A DNA stretch of 64,000 nucleotides from Knufia peltigerae (lineage: Eukaryota; Ascomycota; Eurotiomycetes; Chaetothyriales; Trichomeriaceae), in contig JAPDRN010000032.1 of NCBI GenBank assembly GCA_030247855.1, forward strand, positions 186,001 to 250,000. Direction: 5' to 3'. Shown piece by piece: positions 1 to 12,135 of the stretch; position 1 is the stretch's first letter, and every line of letters starts with the position of its first letter. The position numbers and the translations under genes are program-made. Below the pieces are notes generated by a model, which ran no database searches, had not been told where the DNA came from, and saw only the letters and a list, made by a program, of their open reading frames with translations.

Positions 1-658
1 GAACGTTTCCTGGCGGCATCGACCGAGGAGATGAGATGGTATCGAGGAATGTAGTCCTCCAGCAGAAACGGAGGAGCAAGATGGAGTTTCCGTCGGAGAG
101 GAGGTATACTTGAAGGTAGCACGTTGCTCGGCTGCTGTAGGACGGTCGGCCTAGCGAGGATCGATCTGAACATGACGGACGTTGGGAAACATTTCAATCA
201 TTGTATTTTGGTCTCTTAAAGACTCGAGTCATCGACTTATTTTGTACGTAGGAAGAGTACCTAGTTATGGACGTTGAGAGACGGAGTTTTGTATCCAGAA
301 CAATCGAATAGATATGAATCCCAAACTCATCCATTGGCCGCGATGCACGTCATCAGCCCTGACTATTTTACTTACAAAACTGCGGACTTTTTGAAGCCGG
401 GATCACATGCGCCCGAGGATCCCACCAACCTTTCTTACCGCCTTGTTGCTCATATAATCCTCCTGTGATACAACGACATGGCCTGGATGTGTCCTTGAGG
501 CTGCTTGTACTTGTTCAAGCTGTTCCGTAGCTTCGCCTCCGTCCCAGTCACACCTGTTCACCGCCTCAGCCTACCTGGACGATCCTGTCTCTAGGCAGCA
601 CCACCACCTGCTCCCCTCCGTTCATAGGACGTCCTCCAGAAGAGAACCTGAACCCACG
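1..658. other. No gene recognised (left edge)
   Basis: Only short open frames without recognisable protein character are present. This stretch probably holds the 3' region of a gene lying left of the window and the promoter and leader of the TMEM19-like gene at 659. Confidence 0.5.
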
Positions 659-1603
659 ATGCGAGCAACAATTGCGATTCCCTGCATCGTCGCCCTCCTC
701 CTCCGTGCATACACCCGCCGCTCCCTGACACCCTTGGGCCTGCTGTCAGCCGGGCTGAGCGCCTCTGTCCACGCCCTGCACCCATCCGCTCTCCCCTTCA
801 CACTCCTGGGCACTTTCTTCCTCCTCGGGACCCAGGCGACCAAGGTCAAACACGACATCAAAGCGACGCTGACCCAATCTTCGAGTGGGAGCTCGGGAGG
901 AGAGGGTCCGCGAACGAGCGTCCAGGTCTTTGCCAACAGCGGGGCCGCGACACTACTGGTCCTCGTTCACATCTACCTCTATGGCCTGTCTCCGACCGCT
1001 ACTGGCACCTGTTTCTCTTCCTCTTCTTCGATCGTCCCAGATCTGATACTACTGGGTATTATGTCAAACTACGCCGCCACGACGTCCGACACGCTCTCCT
1101 CCGAACTGGGGATCCTCTCCCGCAGCAAGCCCAGACTGTTAACGACCCTCCGCACCGTCCCGCCAGGCACGAACGGTGGTGTCTCGCTCGCGGGACTAGG
1201 GGCAGGCGTTGCCGGGTCCACGGCGATCGCACTGACGAGTCTGTTGTTCCTCACGTTCTGCAAAGACAGCTCGCTCACACGAACTGACACGTTCACGCTG
1301 GTCACCCTGCTCGGCACCGCAGGAACTTTGCTGGACTCACTGCTGGGAGCGATCCTGCAAGCATCGGTCGTCGATCGCAGGACGGGCAAAATCGTCGAGG
1401 CGCCTGGAGGTGGTAAGGTCTTGACGAAGCCGAGACCAGGTCCCAACTCGTACCAGGGAGACATGAAAGAGAAAGAAGGTCATGAAAGCAGGATGATCAA
1501 TTCTGGCCATGACATTTTGGACAACAATCAAATTAATTTCCTGATGGCCGGCATCATGAGTGTCTCAGGCATGGTTGCGGGACAGTTCCTGATGAGGGCA
1601 TAG
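659..1603 (+). CDS. TMEM19/DUF92 family integral membrane protein
   Basis: A single-exon gene of 314 aa. It matches the TMEM19/DUF92 family of polytopic membrane proteins, which also contains the plant phytyl-phosphate kinase VTE6. Seen directly: alternating hydrophobic segments; a conserved early block around SLTPLGLLSAGLSASVHALHP; a basic loop ATKVKHDIKA followed by Gly/Ser and GGEGPRTSVQVFAN; a block YAATTSDTLSSELGILS; then RTVPPGTNGGVSLAGLGAG, which is typical of the family; and a late LLDSLLGAILQASVVD motif. The C-terminus has LDNNQINFLMAGIMS. The start is the first ATG, directly in front of a hydrophobic segment. Family knowledge: bacterial and plant members act on isoprenoid alcohol phosphates. 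Whether the fungal protein is a kinase is not known to me, so that function is inference only. It is probably in the ER or another endomembrane. It converges on the GPI-type gene downstream. Confidence 0.85.
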   Translation: MRATIAIPCIVALLLRAYTRRSLTPLGLLSAGLSASVHALHPSALPFTLLGTFFLLGTQATKVKHDIKATLTQSSSGSSGGEGPRTSVQVFANSGAATLLVLVHIYLYGLSPTATGTCFSSSSSIVPDLILLGIMSNYAATTSDTLSSELGILSRSKPRLLTTLRTVPPGTNGGVSLAGLGAGVAGSTAIALTSLLFLTFCKDSSLTRTDTFTLVTLLGTAGTLLDSLLGAILQASVVDRRTGKIVEAPGGGKVLTKPRPGPNSYQGDMKEKEGHESRMINSGHDILDNNQINFLMAGIMSVSGMVAGQFLMRA

Positions 1604-1950
1604 CGTTGCCAGGCAGAGTGATTGCGATAGAGATCTTATTTTACTTATTATTCTATATTCAGATTCCAGTTATCTATCGTCAGACTGGGCTTTTGTCCAG
1701 TTTCAATTCCTCCGACCCAGCCTGCACAAAACAAAGCATCGTCCCAAGTCCAACTCGAGCCCCAATACCGTATCCAAGTTCATGTGCCGCATTATATAGC
1801 TGGGTATCATATCAAGTCGTACGGACGGCTGAAAATTGCCGCCAAAAAGAGTGTCCATTATCACCCGTTGCAAATCAAAAACATTTTGCCATCCACGCCA
1901 GTATCTCCTTGCTCCTCCAACACCATACATGCCAAAGTGAGAAAGTGAGA
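1604..1950. other. Convergent intergenic spacer
   Basis: A spacer of 347 nt between the 3' ends of the TMEM19-like gene (+) and the GPI-type gene (-). It presumably holds both 3' UTRs. I see no further gene in it. Confidence 0.5.
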
Positions 1951-3780
1951 TCAAACAAATAAACACAGCAATATGGCCAATGCATTCCAGCTGAAGATAA
2001 TATCCAGAGGTTTGAACCTGGAAGACGCTGCACTATCAGCGCTTGCAGATTCGCTTGCCGCAGCGCCACGCGCCGAGGTGACTGATGGCTCGCTAGTTTG
2101 CACCGTTGGATGTGGAGCAGCAGTTGGCAGAATCGTCGTCGACTTCAATCCGATTCCACCAGGGCCAAAGGAAATACTGTCAGTCGCAACTGTCGTAGTA
2201 ACTTGAGGCGCGTTTGAGCCGATGCGGTATGTCGTACCACTAAAGATTGCTTCACTCTCGTCCAAGGAGAACGTCAATCCTTCTGCGGTGACCACGACAA
2301 ACGACGCTCCCCCAGGGACTATTGTTGTACTTGGGAGGCCTATACCTTCCGAGCCAATCGAGACCTTTGTTCCGTGCACAGAGATAGTTGTTGCTGGAGC
2401 GTTATCGCCGATCCGATATGTTGTCCCCGAAATAATGGCTACAGTTGGGCCGACTGTAATCGTCAGGTCTCCGATAGCAGTGGTGAATGTGGTTGTCGCA
2501 GGAGAGACTGTAGATGCATCGTGCTGTTGAACGGGTGTTAAGGTTATGGTAGCCGTCGGCGCAACGATGATGCTTGGCCGGACAGTAAAGTCGTCTCCCC
2601 CGGCGTGTACTACTGTTGACGAAGATCTGGGTACATCCACAGTTTGGGTTCCAATGATAACCCTAGATTCGGAAACCACAATGGGGATGTTGTCGACTGT
2701 GGTGGTGGTGGGTGCGAATGCTGGTCGTCCAGTAGGTAAGCGCGTTGCGAATGGTGAATAGATGATTGAAGCAATGATGTTGCCGATACCGGACCGCGTG
2801 GTTGACGGCACGACCAGTGTGCCCGGTGTTGGTCCAGCAGTATTGGTCAGGGATGGGAAGGTTGTCACTGTGCTCTTCGTTGGAGAGGCGCCAACTCCAC
2901 CAGGCGAGAGAGGATTTGCATCATTACCGTTATGGTTTCCACTGCCGTTGTTTCCAGGATTGCCATCATTTTTACCCCCGCTAGCGTTTGCGTTGACAGA
3001 AGACGGTCCTGACGGTGGCCTCGAACTGGGAGGAGTAGGATGGAAGTTGATGTCCGGCGAACTGGTCGGAGGTGCCACCACTGTGACCGGTGTCTTCTTG
3101 GTAATGATAACTGTGCTGGTATAAGGAACGCTTGCGTAGACTGAAGAACCCGCTAGAGCCGTGGTTTCCGTTGGTTCTGGGGGAGCTGGCGCTGGTGGGC
3201 CTTTACTCAGACTGAGAAAAGGGAGATTACCAGATGATTTTGCAACGGCCGGAGGAGAAGAAGCAGCGAACGAGGCCGAAACAAAAGATGCGTCGGGAGC
3301 GACTGGGCCTGCACCGGGCATGATGGTCTGTTGGCAGTATGGCAGAGGAGTGATTAGGGTAGGAGTGTCAGTGATGGATACATTGCTAGCCGTGACAGTC
3401 ACATCGAAGCCCTCTGTGACTGTGACATAGACTGTCGGTGGGACGGAGCCATAATACGTGATTGACCCGGTACATGATGGAGTGTCGTCCGTAGTATTGT
3501 TAGTCGTAGTCTCTGGTAGAGTGGTGGAGGTGTTGGTGTATATCCCTATGACCGTATGGGGCGTTGAGGTTATTGAGTGTGTGATAGCATCGTCCGAAGA
3601 TGTTGGGAACGAAGGTGATTCTGTAGGAGAAGTGGTCGTGTTCTGATATAATATCGTCGAATTTGTGTAGCCAACAGTTCCTTTAGGTATGAACCTGAGC
3701 GGTGTCCTCGCATTCCCTCTGAAGTCCTCCGCATGGACCACGGCCACATAGAGTGAAACGAGGGACCAAAAGCGACGCAT
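1951..3780 (-). CDS. Secreted Ser/Thr/Pro-rich GPI-anchored cell-wall type protein
   Basis: An intronless gene of 609 aa. Seen directly: an N-terminal signal peptide (MRRFWSLVSLYVAVVHAEDF, cleavage near residue 18); a long Ser/Thr/Pro-rich body with several NxT/NxS sequons; an Asn/Gly-rich low-complexity patch near residues 265-290; and a C-terminal hydrophobic tail (LDIIFSWNALAILLCLFV) after small residues, as in GPI attachment signals. Two imperfect repeats in the C-terminal third share the core SGTTYRIG, then NAP, then an IGL-STTI block about 25 residues later. No enzyme domain is recognisable. This architecture is common among fungal wall proteins and adhesin-like proteins. Adhesion or wall structure is an inference from composition only. 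Lineage-specific function is likely because such proteins diverge fast. Confidence 0.7.
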   Translation of the reverse strand: MRRFWSLVSLYVAVVHAEDFRGNARTPLRFIPKGTVGYTNSTILYQNTTTSPTESPSFPTSSDDAITHSITSTPHTVIGIYTNTSTTLPETTTNNTTDDTPSCTGSITYYGSVPPTVYVTVTEGFDVTVTASNVSITDTPTLITPLPYCQQTIMPGAGPVAPDASFVSASFAASSPPAVAKSSGNLPFLSLSKGPPAPAPPEPTETTALAGSSVYASVPYTSTVIITKKTPVTVVAPPTSSPDINFHPTPPSSRPPSGPSSVNANASGGKNDGNPGNNGSGNHNGNDANPLSPGGVGASPTKSTVTTFPSLTNTAGPTPGTLVVPSTTRSGIGNIIASIIYSPFATRLPTGRPAFAPTTTTVDNIPIVVSESRVIIGTQTVDVPRSSSTVVHAGGDDFTVRPSIIVAPTATITLTPVQQHDASTVSPATTTFTTAIGDLTITVGPTVAIISGTTYRIGDNAPATTISVHGTKVSIGSEGIGLPSTTIVPGGASFVVVTAEGLTFSLDESEAIFSGTTYRIGSNAPQVTTTVATDSISFGPGGIGLKSTTILPTAAPHPTVQTSEPSVTSARGAAASESASADSAASSRFKPLDIIFSWNALAILLCLFV

Positions 3781-6317
3781 TCTGTCGCTTGTGAAAATTC
3801 ACCCAACTCTTTTCTTATGTCTCGGAGCGAATGTTTGATTCTTCTTGTAACGAGTGAACGTGCAAAATGCGCACCTTGCCAGATGGCTCAATCCAGCATC
3901 ACAACTATCCGCGAATAGGACTGTGCGCGACCACTTCCTCCTCTACTTCCTTCAACAATAGTTGCTCAAGAGTGCCTGCCACGGTGTTCCAAGCGAGAGG
4001 CGAAGCGCATAAAGAGGGTAGGGACAAGAGAGATCAGGGACGGGCAGGCTGCATGTCGCGAACGTGTCTATGTCGGCAAGGTCAAAGCGAGTGTGAGTGC
4101 GTGGTCGAGGTCGGGAAAGATACCAGCAAACCAGCGGAGAAGAGATGGCTGAGGATTCGCAGGCTATCGCAGACCTCACTACCTACTCGTACCCATCGGC
4201 GAAAGGATAGTGCCAGGATATCTCTGGCCGGGAAAGGACTAAGCAGGGGTTGAAGGATTTAGCAATAATTCGTGCACATTAGACTTGCTTGCAAACAGCA
4301 TGATCAACACCCCACTAGGCGGCTTGGAGGGCGCCAGTGGTTCTCAGCCTTGGGATTGTCGGGTGGCTGACAGCTGCTGGTGATTCTAATTGTGGTGTGA
4401 ACGGTGAGTGGAGGTACGGAGTATCCGTATTCCCATCAAATTGTACGGTACCTGGAAATAATGCTTCCCGGTCGATGGGCGAGAGATTGGCTCACCTGGT
4501 CCTCAAGGCCACTCATTTCGAGACACACGAACGCGTGCTTGATGTCCCCCGGCTGCGAGTACAATAGGGTGGATGCTATGCTTGCCGTCGAGCCGTGGCA
4601 TCGGAAACCTGAAGTCACGGCGGACGGCGAGGGCGAGAGACAAGGGCGACAGCTGCAGGGACAGGGGTACAATTGATGAATTGGTACATCTCTCTCCACC
4701 GTCACCTCACCTTCCATCTCCTTTGCTGACTTTCTGGCCATCTACTGCGCCTTTCTCGTCCCCCATACGTTATCGCCATCTCGGTACAGGATGAGGCTAA
4801 CGATCCTAGATGTCTATCTCCCGCTGCATCTAACGATATTTTGTTAGATGTTTAGATGGTCAGCAGTCTGAATTTCACCTCCCGACCAGTACGTGCGCAA
4901 GTCTTCCAAGGAACAAACTCGACCTGAGACGAGGTGTTGGTCTGGCTCAAGTCCTTGAATGTGTGTTACTATCATACGAGCGGATGCCACATGCCCCTTG
5001 CGCCTGGTGACGCATCTTCCTTTGTCTCCTGCGAATGTACATACTGTACGGAGAATGTTACACCGGTCTCGCTAAAAGTCTGCAAACTACTCCAGTCAAT
5101 TCACCTGCGACCGCTTGGCAGGCTCCGTGTCGCGTCATTTCAATGGACTTCTGAGAAGGCTCTGGGACCCCTAAGAAAATAAGACAAACAATCAAAGATC
5201 CACCTGTCTGCCTTGCCACTACAACAAGCTGGGAAACCTGCTCAACTCGGCATGGTGGCGGCCGGGGGAACCATCAGACTCTGAGGAATTGCAGGTGATC
5301 GTGTAGCACATGTCCAGGGACTACTTTGTACAGAACACGAGTTTCACAATTGCAATCACTCCTTGGTCGTAGTGCCCTCTTGCCCGCCAACGTTCAGGTC
5401 TCGCGTACGAGTATGCCCAGGAAGTTTCAAACGGCGATAACGTGTCAGATGCATTCCTAGGTACGGTGATCCCTTCAATCGAGTAGGACTTCGATAGTCG
5501 GTAAATTTGAACCCGAGTGAACGAGATACTGTTCGACTTGCGAGTGTTACTGGGCAGATGGGTTACATGGCAGCTGTTCCCACGCTGATATTTGCCGTGA
5601 ACTCCTTCAAGGTTCGAGGGTGCGTCCCACCACGAAGTCTAGGATGGACCTTCGCAAGGAGGAATGGTCTCGCATGGGCAACCTTGAGAAAATTCTGTAA
5701 CAGGGACGTGGGAGGACGTGAAAGCCTTTTTTATGATTTCTGGGCTGTACGTACTGAATAAGATGCAGCGAGCATGGGCCACATTTAAGCACATTTTCTG
5801 GAGTACCAGTTGCCTTAAATGCAGGCATAGGCTTTGAGGAAGAGCCTCTAGGGGGCCCCTATTGTTGACCCGATAGCCTAGGAAATCCTTAAATTAGGAA
5901 CAGCAGGTACGACTAAAAACTCCCAGTTCACAGGGCTTGCACTGTACGGTACAGTACACACCGAGGCCCCAGCCTCCATAACCGGTTGAGCTGTGCTCCG
6001 TACCTGGGTGCTAATTGGTACAGTCTAGTTCAGGTTCTGGTACTCCGTACTTCCCCTCAGCCTCATTGAGACCCGAGGGTTTGTTCCTTTTCACATCTCG
6101 CAACTCGCGCTCAGAAGAAAAGCATCTTGACATATTCACTCGTTCAAGTGGCCTTGTTATACTATTTCCCATCATATACGCTCGCTACCATATCATCCTT
6201 CACTCGCAAAAGATCATTGAGCCCATTCTTATATCTGGAGCCTCCCACCATTTCCACGATTTCGCTTGGTCTGCAGCTGGCGTCGATGGACTTCACCTCT
6301 TCAGTACTCACAACGTG
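3781..6317. other. 2.5 kb intergenic region
   Basis: No convincing gene on either strand: the open frames are short and low in protein-like character. It separates the divergent GPI-type gene (-) and aspartic-protease-like gene (+), so it probably contains both promoters. Two exact copies of the recurring 9-mer lie here, at 4415-4423 and 6041-6049. An AT-containing inverted stretch around 4835-4860 (TTAGATGTTTAGATGG) was noted without an assigned role. Confidence 0.45.
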
Positions 6318-8598
6318 ATGTGCTGCCTGTGGACGACCTGCATTTTTCATTACTCGAGTATCGCCTATGGTGGTCTTCTCCTCCTTTCCCTCGTTCTTCC
6401 GCGACAATGCTCTGCTGCCAATGCGCACCCCGAGCCAGTTGTCGCGACTACTACCACCAATTTTCTGGGATACGATGGCGCCTGGTCTGCAGTTAGCATC
6501 CGCGTGGGTACGCCTGAGCAATGGCTGAGTGTCTTCCCGAGTACTCTGAGTCAAGAGACGTGGGTTGTCGGTCCTCTTGGATGCGACGGAACTTCGACTT
6601 GCCAGAACAAAAGAGGAGGGCTTTTTTCGGCGAATCAGTCATCCACATTCATTCCGAAAGGATACTTTGAGCTCAACACGGACGCGCAGCTAGGTACTGA
6701 TGGTTCTGGATACTATGGTCTCGATACAATCGCACTCGACGATCGCGTATCGGTTCCCGACCAGATTCTCGCCCTCGTAAACTCCACCGATCACTGGATT
6801 GGGACATTGGGTCTGGGTGTCCAACAGACTCGCTTCACTGGTGACAGGAACAATCTCCCATTTCTATCAAGCCTAGTGCAGAATGGTAGCTTCATTCCTA
6901 GCCACAGCTATGGATATACTGCGGGAGCCTCATATCGTGGGTGTTAACGTCCCAGATCTTGTGGGAGGTACTAACATCGTTGTAGGCCTCAAAGGCGTTC
7001 CGGCTTCCCTTACTCTGGGTGGTGTTGATGCGAATCGATTTGTCGCCAATGACTTGACATTTACTCTGAGTGCCGATTACGCTCCTGTAGTGGCCATCAA
7101 TGCCATATCAGTCACTTCCTCGCCCTCGAACGGCGAATCTTTGCCATCTAACTGGAACTCCAACCCACAACAATTATTTCATTCGAGCCAGGTAGATTCG
7201 AGCTTGTTCACCATAGACACGTCTACGCCTTTCCTCTGGCTTCCGGCGGCAGCTTGTGATGCCTTCGCTGACTCCTTGAATTTGACCTACGACGACAACC
7301 TCCAATTGTACCTGTTTCCAGACGGCAACTCTTCATCGCCAGATAGACTTTCCGGTTGGAATCTAACATTTACCTTCGCTCTCAGCAATCTGCCCGGATC
7401 ATCCGAAGAGATCAAGCTAACACTTCCCTACGATGCTTTTAACCTCCAGTTGTCATATCCATTCCCGAAACTCGACGCGGATTTCTCATCACCCCCGACC
7501 AACTACTTCCCATTACGAAAAGCAGCAAATTCAACTCAATATACCATCGGACGAGCCTTTCTGCAGGAGACCTACTTGACAGTCGACTATGAGCGCAACA
7601 ATTTCACCCTTTCACAAGCCGTCTTCAATTTGGATGCCGTTGGTAATGTAAACCTACTAGCTATTACACGACCAGCTGATAGCATCTTCCCGGGTCCTGA
7701 ATTAAATGGCCACTCTGGGCTTTCCACCGGCGCCGCTGCAGGCATTGGTGTAGGATGTGCTGCGGTTGTCATAATAGCGGCCGTGTTGATCTGGGTTTTC
7801 TGCTTCCGCAAACAAACTTCGAAAGATGCAGACACTGCTGAGAAGCCGAAAAGGCGCAGTATATTCACCCGCTTACACAAGGGACCGGGATCTAAGACTT
7901 CGGTTTCCGAGCTTTTGGGCGACAAGCGCCACCCTACTGAAGTTCCTGCCGATACATCAGCCACCAGATTCGAACTGTCAGCCAATACAGCAATTGAGAT
8001 GCCAGCAGCGCCCGTGTCCCCGCAGTTCTACACAAGCAATGTACAAGAAGGGCACAGAGGATCAATGCTGGTTAGAAACGACCCCAGACGGCCAGCGGAG
8101 CTCGAGAATCAAGATTCAACGACGAAGGCGGCCGAGGCAGCCATGACTGAGCGGTCTAGCTCTCCTGTGCCACCTTATTCACCTCCAGAAGCCAACAATG
8201 GCCGCCTTAGCAGCAGCATCAGTCCCAATAGCCTACGGAACAGTCGGGCTTTTGGGACTGTTTCGTCTGGAGAGCAAGGAATCAGTCCAATTGGCGTAAG
8301 CAGCAATGGACACTCGAGACAATCAAGCAACAGCAATAGCAGGTCACTCCCTAGTCCTGTGTCGCCCGAAACGACCTCCAGACCTCCACAAAACTTTTCA
8401 GGCAGCTCAGGCGATAGTCCTCTAACCGATACTAGTCGTTCCAGCCTGATGGTACCGCAACTCAATGGTCGTCCTCCATCGCGATCTCCAAGTACCGGCA
8501 GCAGATTCGTTGAAGAAGGCTTAAGCACCGTGTCAGAAGAGCGAGCGTCAAGCCCTCCAGAAGGCCGTCCGAGCCCTAGATTCAGCTGGGAAGATTGA
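6318..8598 (+). CDS. Membrane-anchored pepsin-like (A1 fold) protein, catalytically degenerate
   Basis: Two exons, 6318-6936 and 6986-8598, giving 743 aa. The 49-nt intron has donor GTGGGT, branch TACTAAC and acceptor TAG. Joining it restores the family block that reads into LKGVPASLTLGGVDANRF. Seen: a signal peptide (residues 1 to about 35), an A1-like ectodomain (about 48-430), several N-glycosylation sequons, one transmembrane helix near residues 457-480 (GVGCAAVVIIAAVLIWVFCF), then a basic stop-transfer and a roughly 260-residue Ser/Pro-rich cytoplasmic tail. In pepsins the first active site is DTG; here the equivalent reads VFPSTLSQETW, so the Asp is absent. The second lobe keeps DTST. 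Proteolysis is therefore unlikely. A surface sensing or scaffolding role is only inference. The frame is open back to an ATG at 6015, but 6318 places the signal peptide at the N-terminus. Confidence 0.8.
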
Positions 8599-9094
8599 TT
8601 CTTCGTGCGCAGGTCGCAGCTATCTAGTGCTGTTTAACGATGCCATGACCGAGATGCCTTTAATGCTGGGGGAAAGTCTGGAATGGATTTTTTTCTGTAG
8701 CAGACCTGTTGTTATTGTATTAAAATGAGACGTTCTGGTGTAGCCCGTAATGTTGAGTGATCCTGTTGGATGTTAAATGTCATTCATTGTTATACGTGTA
8801 TATTTACCAATTTTGGACTTTTCCGAGGGTTTCTTGAGAAGTATTTCGTGAGGGAGTACGGAGTATGTCGTGCTTGCATTGGCAATCCTAAGGAATACAT
8901 GCAAGGCTGGCGAGGCTATCCACCAGGCTGCTCGTCCTTACCGAAGGCAAACGTAAAACCCCAAATCGTACGTCACGCATCACCAAACAATTAGTGCAGC
9001 ACCCCGACACCAGCCTGCGCACAACATGCACCACAACGGGAGAGACTACAATGGCTTCTCATGATCATCTCCGATCTTCGTGCAGGTAGCAGCA
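8599..9094. other. Intergenic spacer upstream of VPS11
   Basis: No gene seen. It holds the 3' region of the protease-like gene and the VPS11 promoter. One exact recurring 9-mer is at 8857-8865. Confidence 0.5.
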
Positions 9095-12000
9095 ATGGCG
9101 CTTTCGAGCTGGAAGCAATTCCCCTTCTTCAACGTATCTCAGGTTCCTGTGCCTGCAGATGAAGAGGGATCGTATATCTTCGAGGTGTGTCTTACCGGTC
9201 AGCCTCGAGACGTGCCCTAACTCCCGATGTCAGAATGATATTGTATCTATAGCTACTGGCTCCGATTCTCTGTTCCTCGGCTCCTCGAACGGCTCGGTGC
9301 GCGTCCTTTCTCGAGCGCTGAAAGTCGTCCGAACATTCCAGGCATCCGACACGTCAGATGCTTCTATCACGCACATTAAACAGATACCTGAGACACCTTT
9401 TCTGGTTACAATCTCTGAGAATCTATCATCGGAACCCTTCCTGAAGGTATGGGCGCTGGACAAGACCGAGAAGAAGACGGGAGGACCTCGGTGTCTGTGT
9501 ACAATTGCGGTTCAGAATGGCAGAAGACAGTTCCCTGTCTCGGCACTTGTCGTTCTAGATGATATGAGTCAAGTGGCTGTCGGCTTTGCAAATGGCTCTG
9601 TGACTGTCATACGGGGAGACTTCGTTCATGACAGAGGAACCAAGCAGCGGACTGTGTTCGAATCGGAGGATCCCATAACTGGTCTCGAGATCCGACAGAA
9701 CGCCACAAAGGTCCTATACATCGCAAACACGGCGAAAATATGCAGTCTCATTATTTCTGGCAAAGGTCAGGGCCAGACTGCACGTACGGTAGACAATCGA
9801 GGGTGCAATGTCGGCTGTATGACACAAGATCGCGAAACTGGCGACATCGTGATTGCTCGGGAAGACGCCATTCATTACTATGGCCCAGGAGGGCGCGGGC
9901 CCAGCTATGCCTTCGAAGGACCGAAAAAGATAGTCAAGATGTACAAGGAATACGTTGGTTTAGTCTGTCCACCTCGAGTGGCACAAGTCTCCAAATCCAA
10001 GACCTTCAGACGATTGGCAGGCGACGAGATTCACGAGCTATTCAGTAGTTCGTCGTTCACCTTGCTTGATACCGACCTCAAATTCATCGCTCATACCGAG
10101 TCATTACCGGCGCAGGTCAAGGATGTCTTTGTCGAATGGGATGAGCTGTTCCTTTTGACTTCTGAGGGCAAGGTAAAAGTCATCACCATTCAGATCTGTT
10201 CTCTGCTAACGCAAACAGCTGTTCAGGTACCAGGAAAAAACACTTCAGCAGAAGCTTGAGATCCTCTATCAGCGCAACTTGTATATTTACGCCATAAACC
10301 TTGCCCAGAAGGCCGGGGCCGACAAAGTCCAGCAGAACATCATTTTCCGGAAGTACGGTGATTATTTATATCAGAAAGGTGACTATGACACAGCAATGCA
10401 GCAATATTTGAGGGCGATAGACAATACAGAACCATCACAGGTCATACGGCGGTTCCTAGACACACAGAGAATCCACAACCTCATTGATTACCTTGAAGAG
10501 TTACACGAACATGATAAAGCATCTCCTGACCATACAACATTGCTCCTGAACTGTTACGCGAAACTGAAGGACACCGAGAAGCTCGACGCCTTCATCCGGG
10601 CATCTGGCACAGCAAGATTCGACATCGAGACAGCCATTGCAATGTGCCGTCAGGGTGGATATTATGATCAAGCAGCATACCTCGCCACGAAACATGGTGA
10701 GAACGAGTTGGTGATTGACATTTTGATTGAGGACTCGAAAAAATATGCCGAAGCCTTGCAGTATATCTGGCGACTCAACCCAGATACAGCGTACCCAGTA
10801 TTGATGAAGTACGCCCGAAGCCTCATTGAACATTGTCCAGAAGAGACAACAAAGTTGTTCATCGAGTACTACACTGGCCGATATGCTCCGAAGCAAGACA
10901 TACCAGCTGTATCGGAGGTCCAGGCGCAGAGTGGCGGAGGCGCATTTCAGACTTTGTCAGCACTCTGGACGCTGCCATTCATGAGTAGAGCATCCAACGT
11001 CAATGGGATACCAACAGGCGATGAACAGAAACCCCTCGGGGAGGAGACACAGCCAACGTCAGTCGTTGTAACTCCGTCATATCTTGTTCCTCGACCCCGA
11101 AGTGCATTCTCTGCCTTCATTGCACGTCCCGTTGAATTTATCCAATTCCTCGAAGCGCTCGTCCGTCAGGAAAGTCTAGCGAAAGAAGACAGGTCGGATT
11201 TGTCGACTACCCTCTTCGAAATGTACCTCGAGGCAGCAAACAGTTCTCGAGATCCTGGTGAAAGGGACAACTGGCAGGTCAAGGCAACCAGCTTGATTGC
11301 GGACAATAAGACAGAGTCACTAGATGAGTCCACAATCGACACCTCCAATGTCCTCTTGTTGTCGTCATTGTCGAAATTCCCAACCGGCACGACATTAGTA
11401 CGAGAACGAGAAAACCTCTATGCAGATATTTTCCGATCCTTCACTTCAGCAAAAGACACCTCTGGCGCCATTTCAGCGTTGAGAAAGTACGGTGAAAAGG
11501 ATCCTTCACTATATCCACTCGCATTAGGGTATTTTTCTTCCTCGGAAGGGATCCTCAAGGAGCCAGGAGTCAAGGATGAGCTTCAGAATGTTCTCAAGAA
11601 AATTGACCAGGAGAAACTAATGGCGCCGCTCCAAGTGGTCAAGGTTCTCTCCCAAGGAGGGGCGGTGAGTATGGGCATGGTCAAGGCGTATCTATCTGAC
11701 AACATTCAACGAGAAAGAAAGGAAATCCAAACTAATCGTCGTTTGATCGACTCCTACCGAACAGAAACCGCGTCGAAAAGGTCTGAATTGACGGATCTTG
11801 AGACGAAGCCTGTTGTGTTTCAGGCACGACGCTGCTCCTCTTGTGCCCGAAATCTGACATTACCTACGGTTCACTTCATGTGCAAACACTCGTTTCATCA
11901 AGAATGTTTAAACAAGCCAGGTCTTGGTTTGGACGAGGACGAGGACGACCAGATCGAGTGCCCTATATGCAAACCGGGCAACGACACTATTCGAGCAATT

Positions 12001-12135
12001 CGCCGACAGCAAGTGGAGAGTACCGAGCAACACGATCTCTTCAAGGCAGCCTTGGCCCGAAGCAACAGCCGATTTGAGACCGTGAGCGAATTCTTCGGAC
12101 GTGGTGTGATGGGCACAATACCTGCAGCAGAATGA
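9095..12135 (+). CDS. VPS11: Vacuolar sorting protein Vps11/Pep5 (HOPS/CORVET core, RING finger)
   Basis: Three exons (9095-9184, 9234-10172, 10219-12135) encode 981 aa, close to yeast Vps11 (1029 aa). The ATG at 9095 gives the family N-terminus MALSSWKQFPFFNVSQV; an open-frame ATG at 9159 lies in the wrong frame inside exon 1. Introns are 49 and 46 nt. Joining the second restores LFRYQEKTLQQKLEILYQRN, a conserved Vps11 segment. Domain order: N-terminal beta-propeller-like region (about 25-345), alpha-solenoid/clathrin-repeat region with VIRRFLDTQRIHNLIDYLE, coiled region (NIQRERKEIQ...), and a C-terminal RING-H2 type finger at about 881-930 (CSSC, CKHSFHQEC, CPIC). Known role: a core subunit of the HOPS and CORVET tethering complexes in endosome and vacuole fusion. 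Confidence 0.95.
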
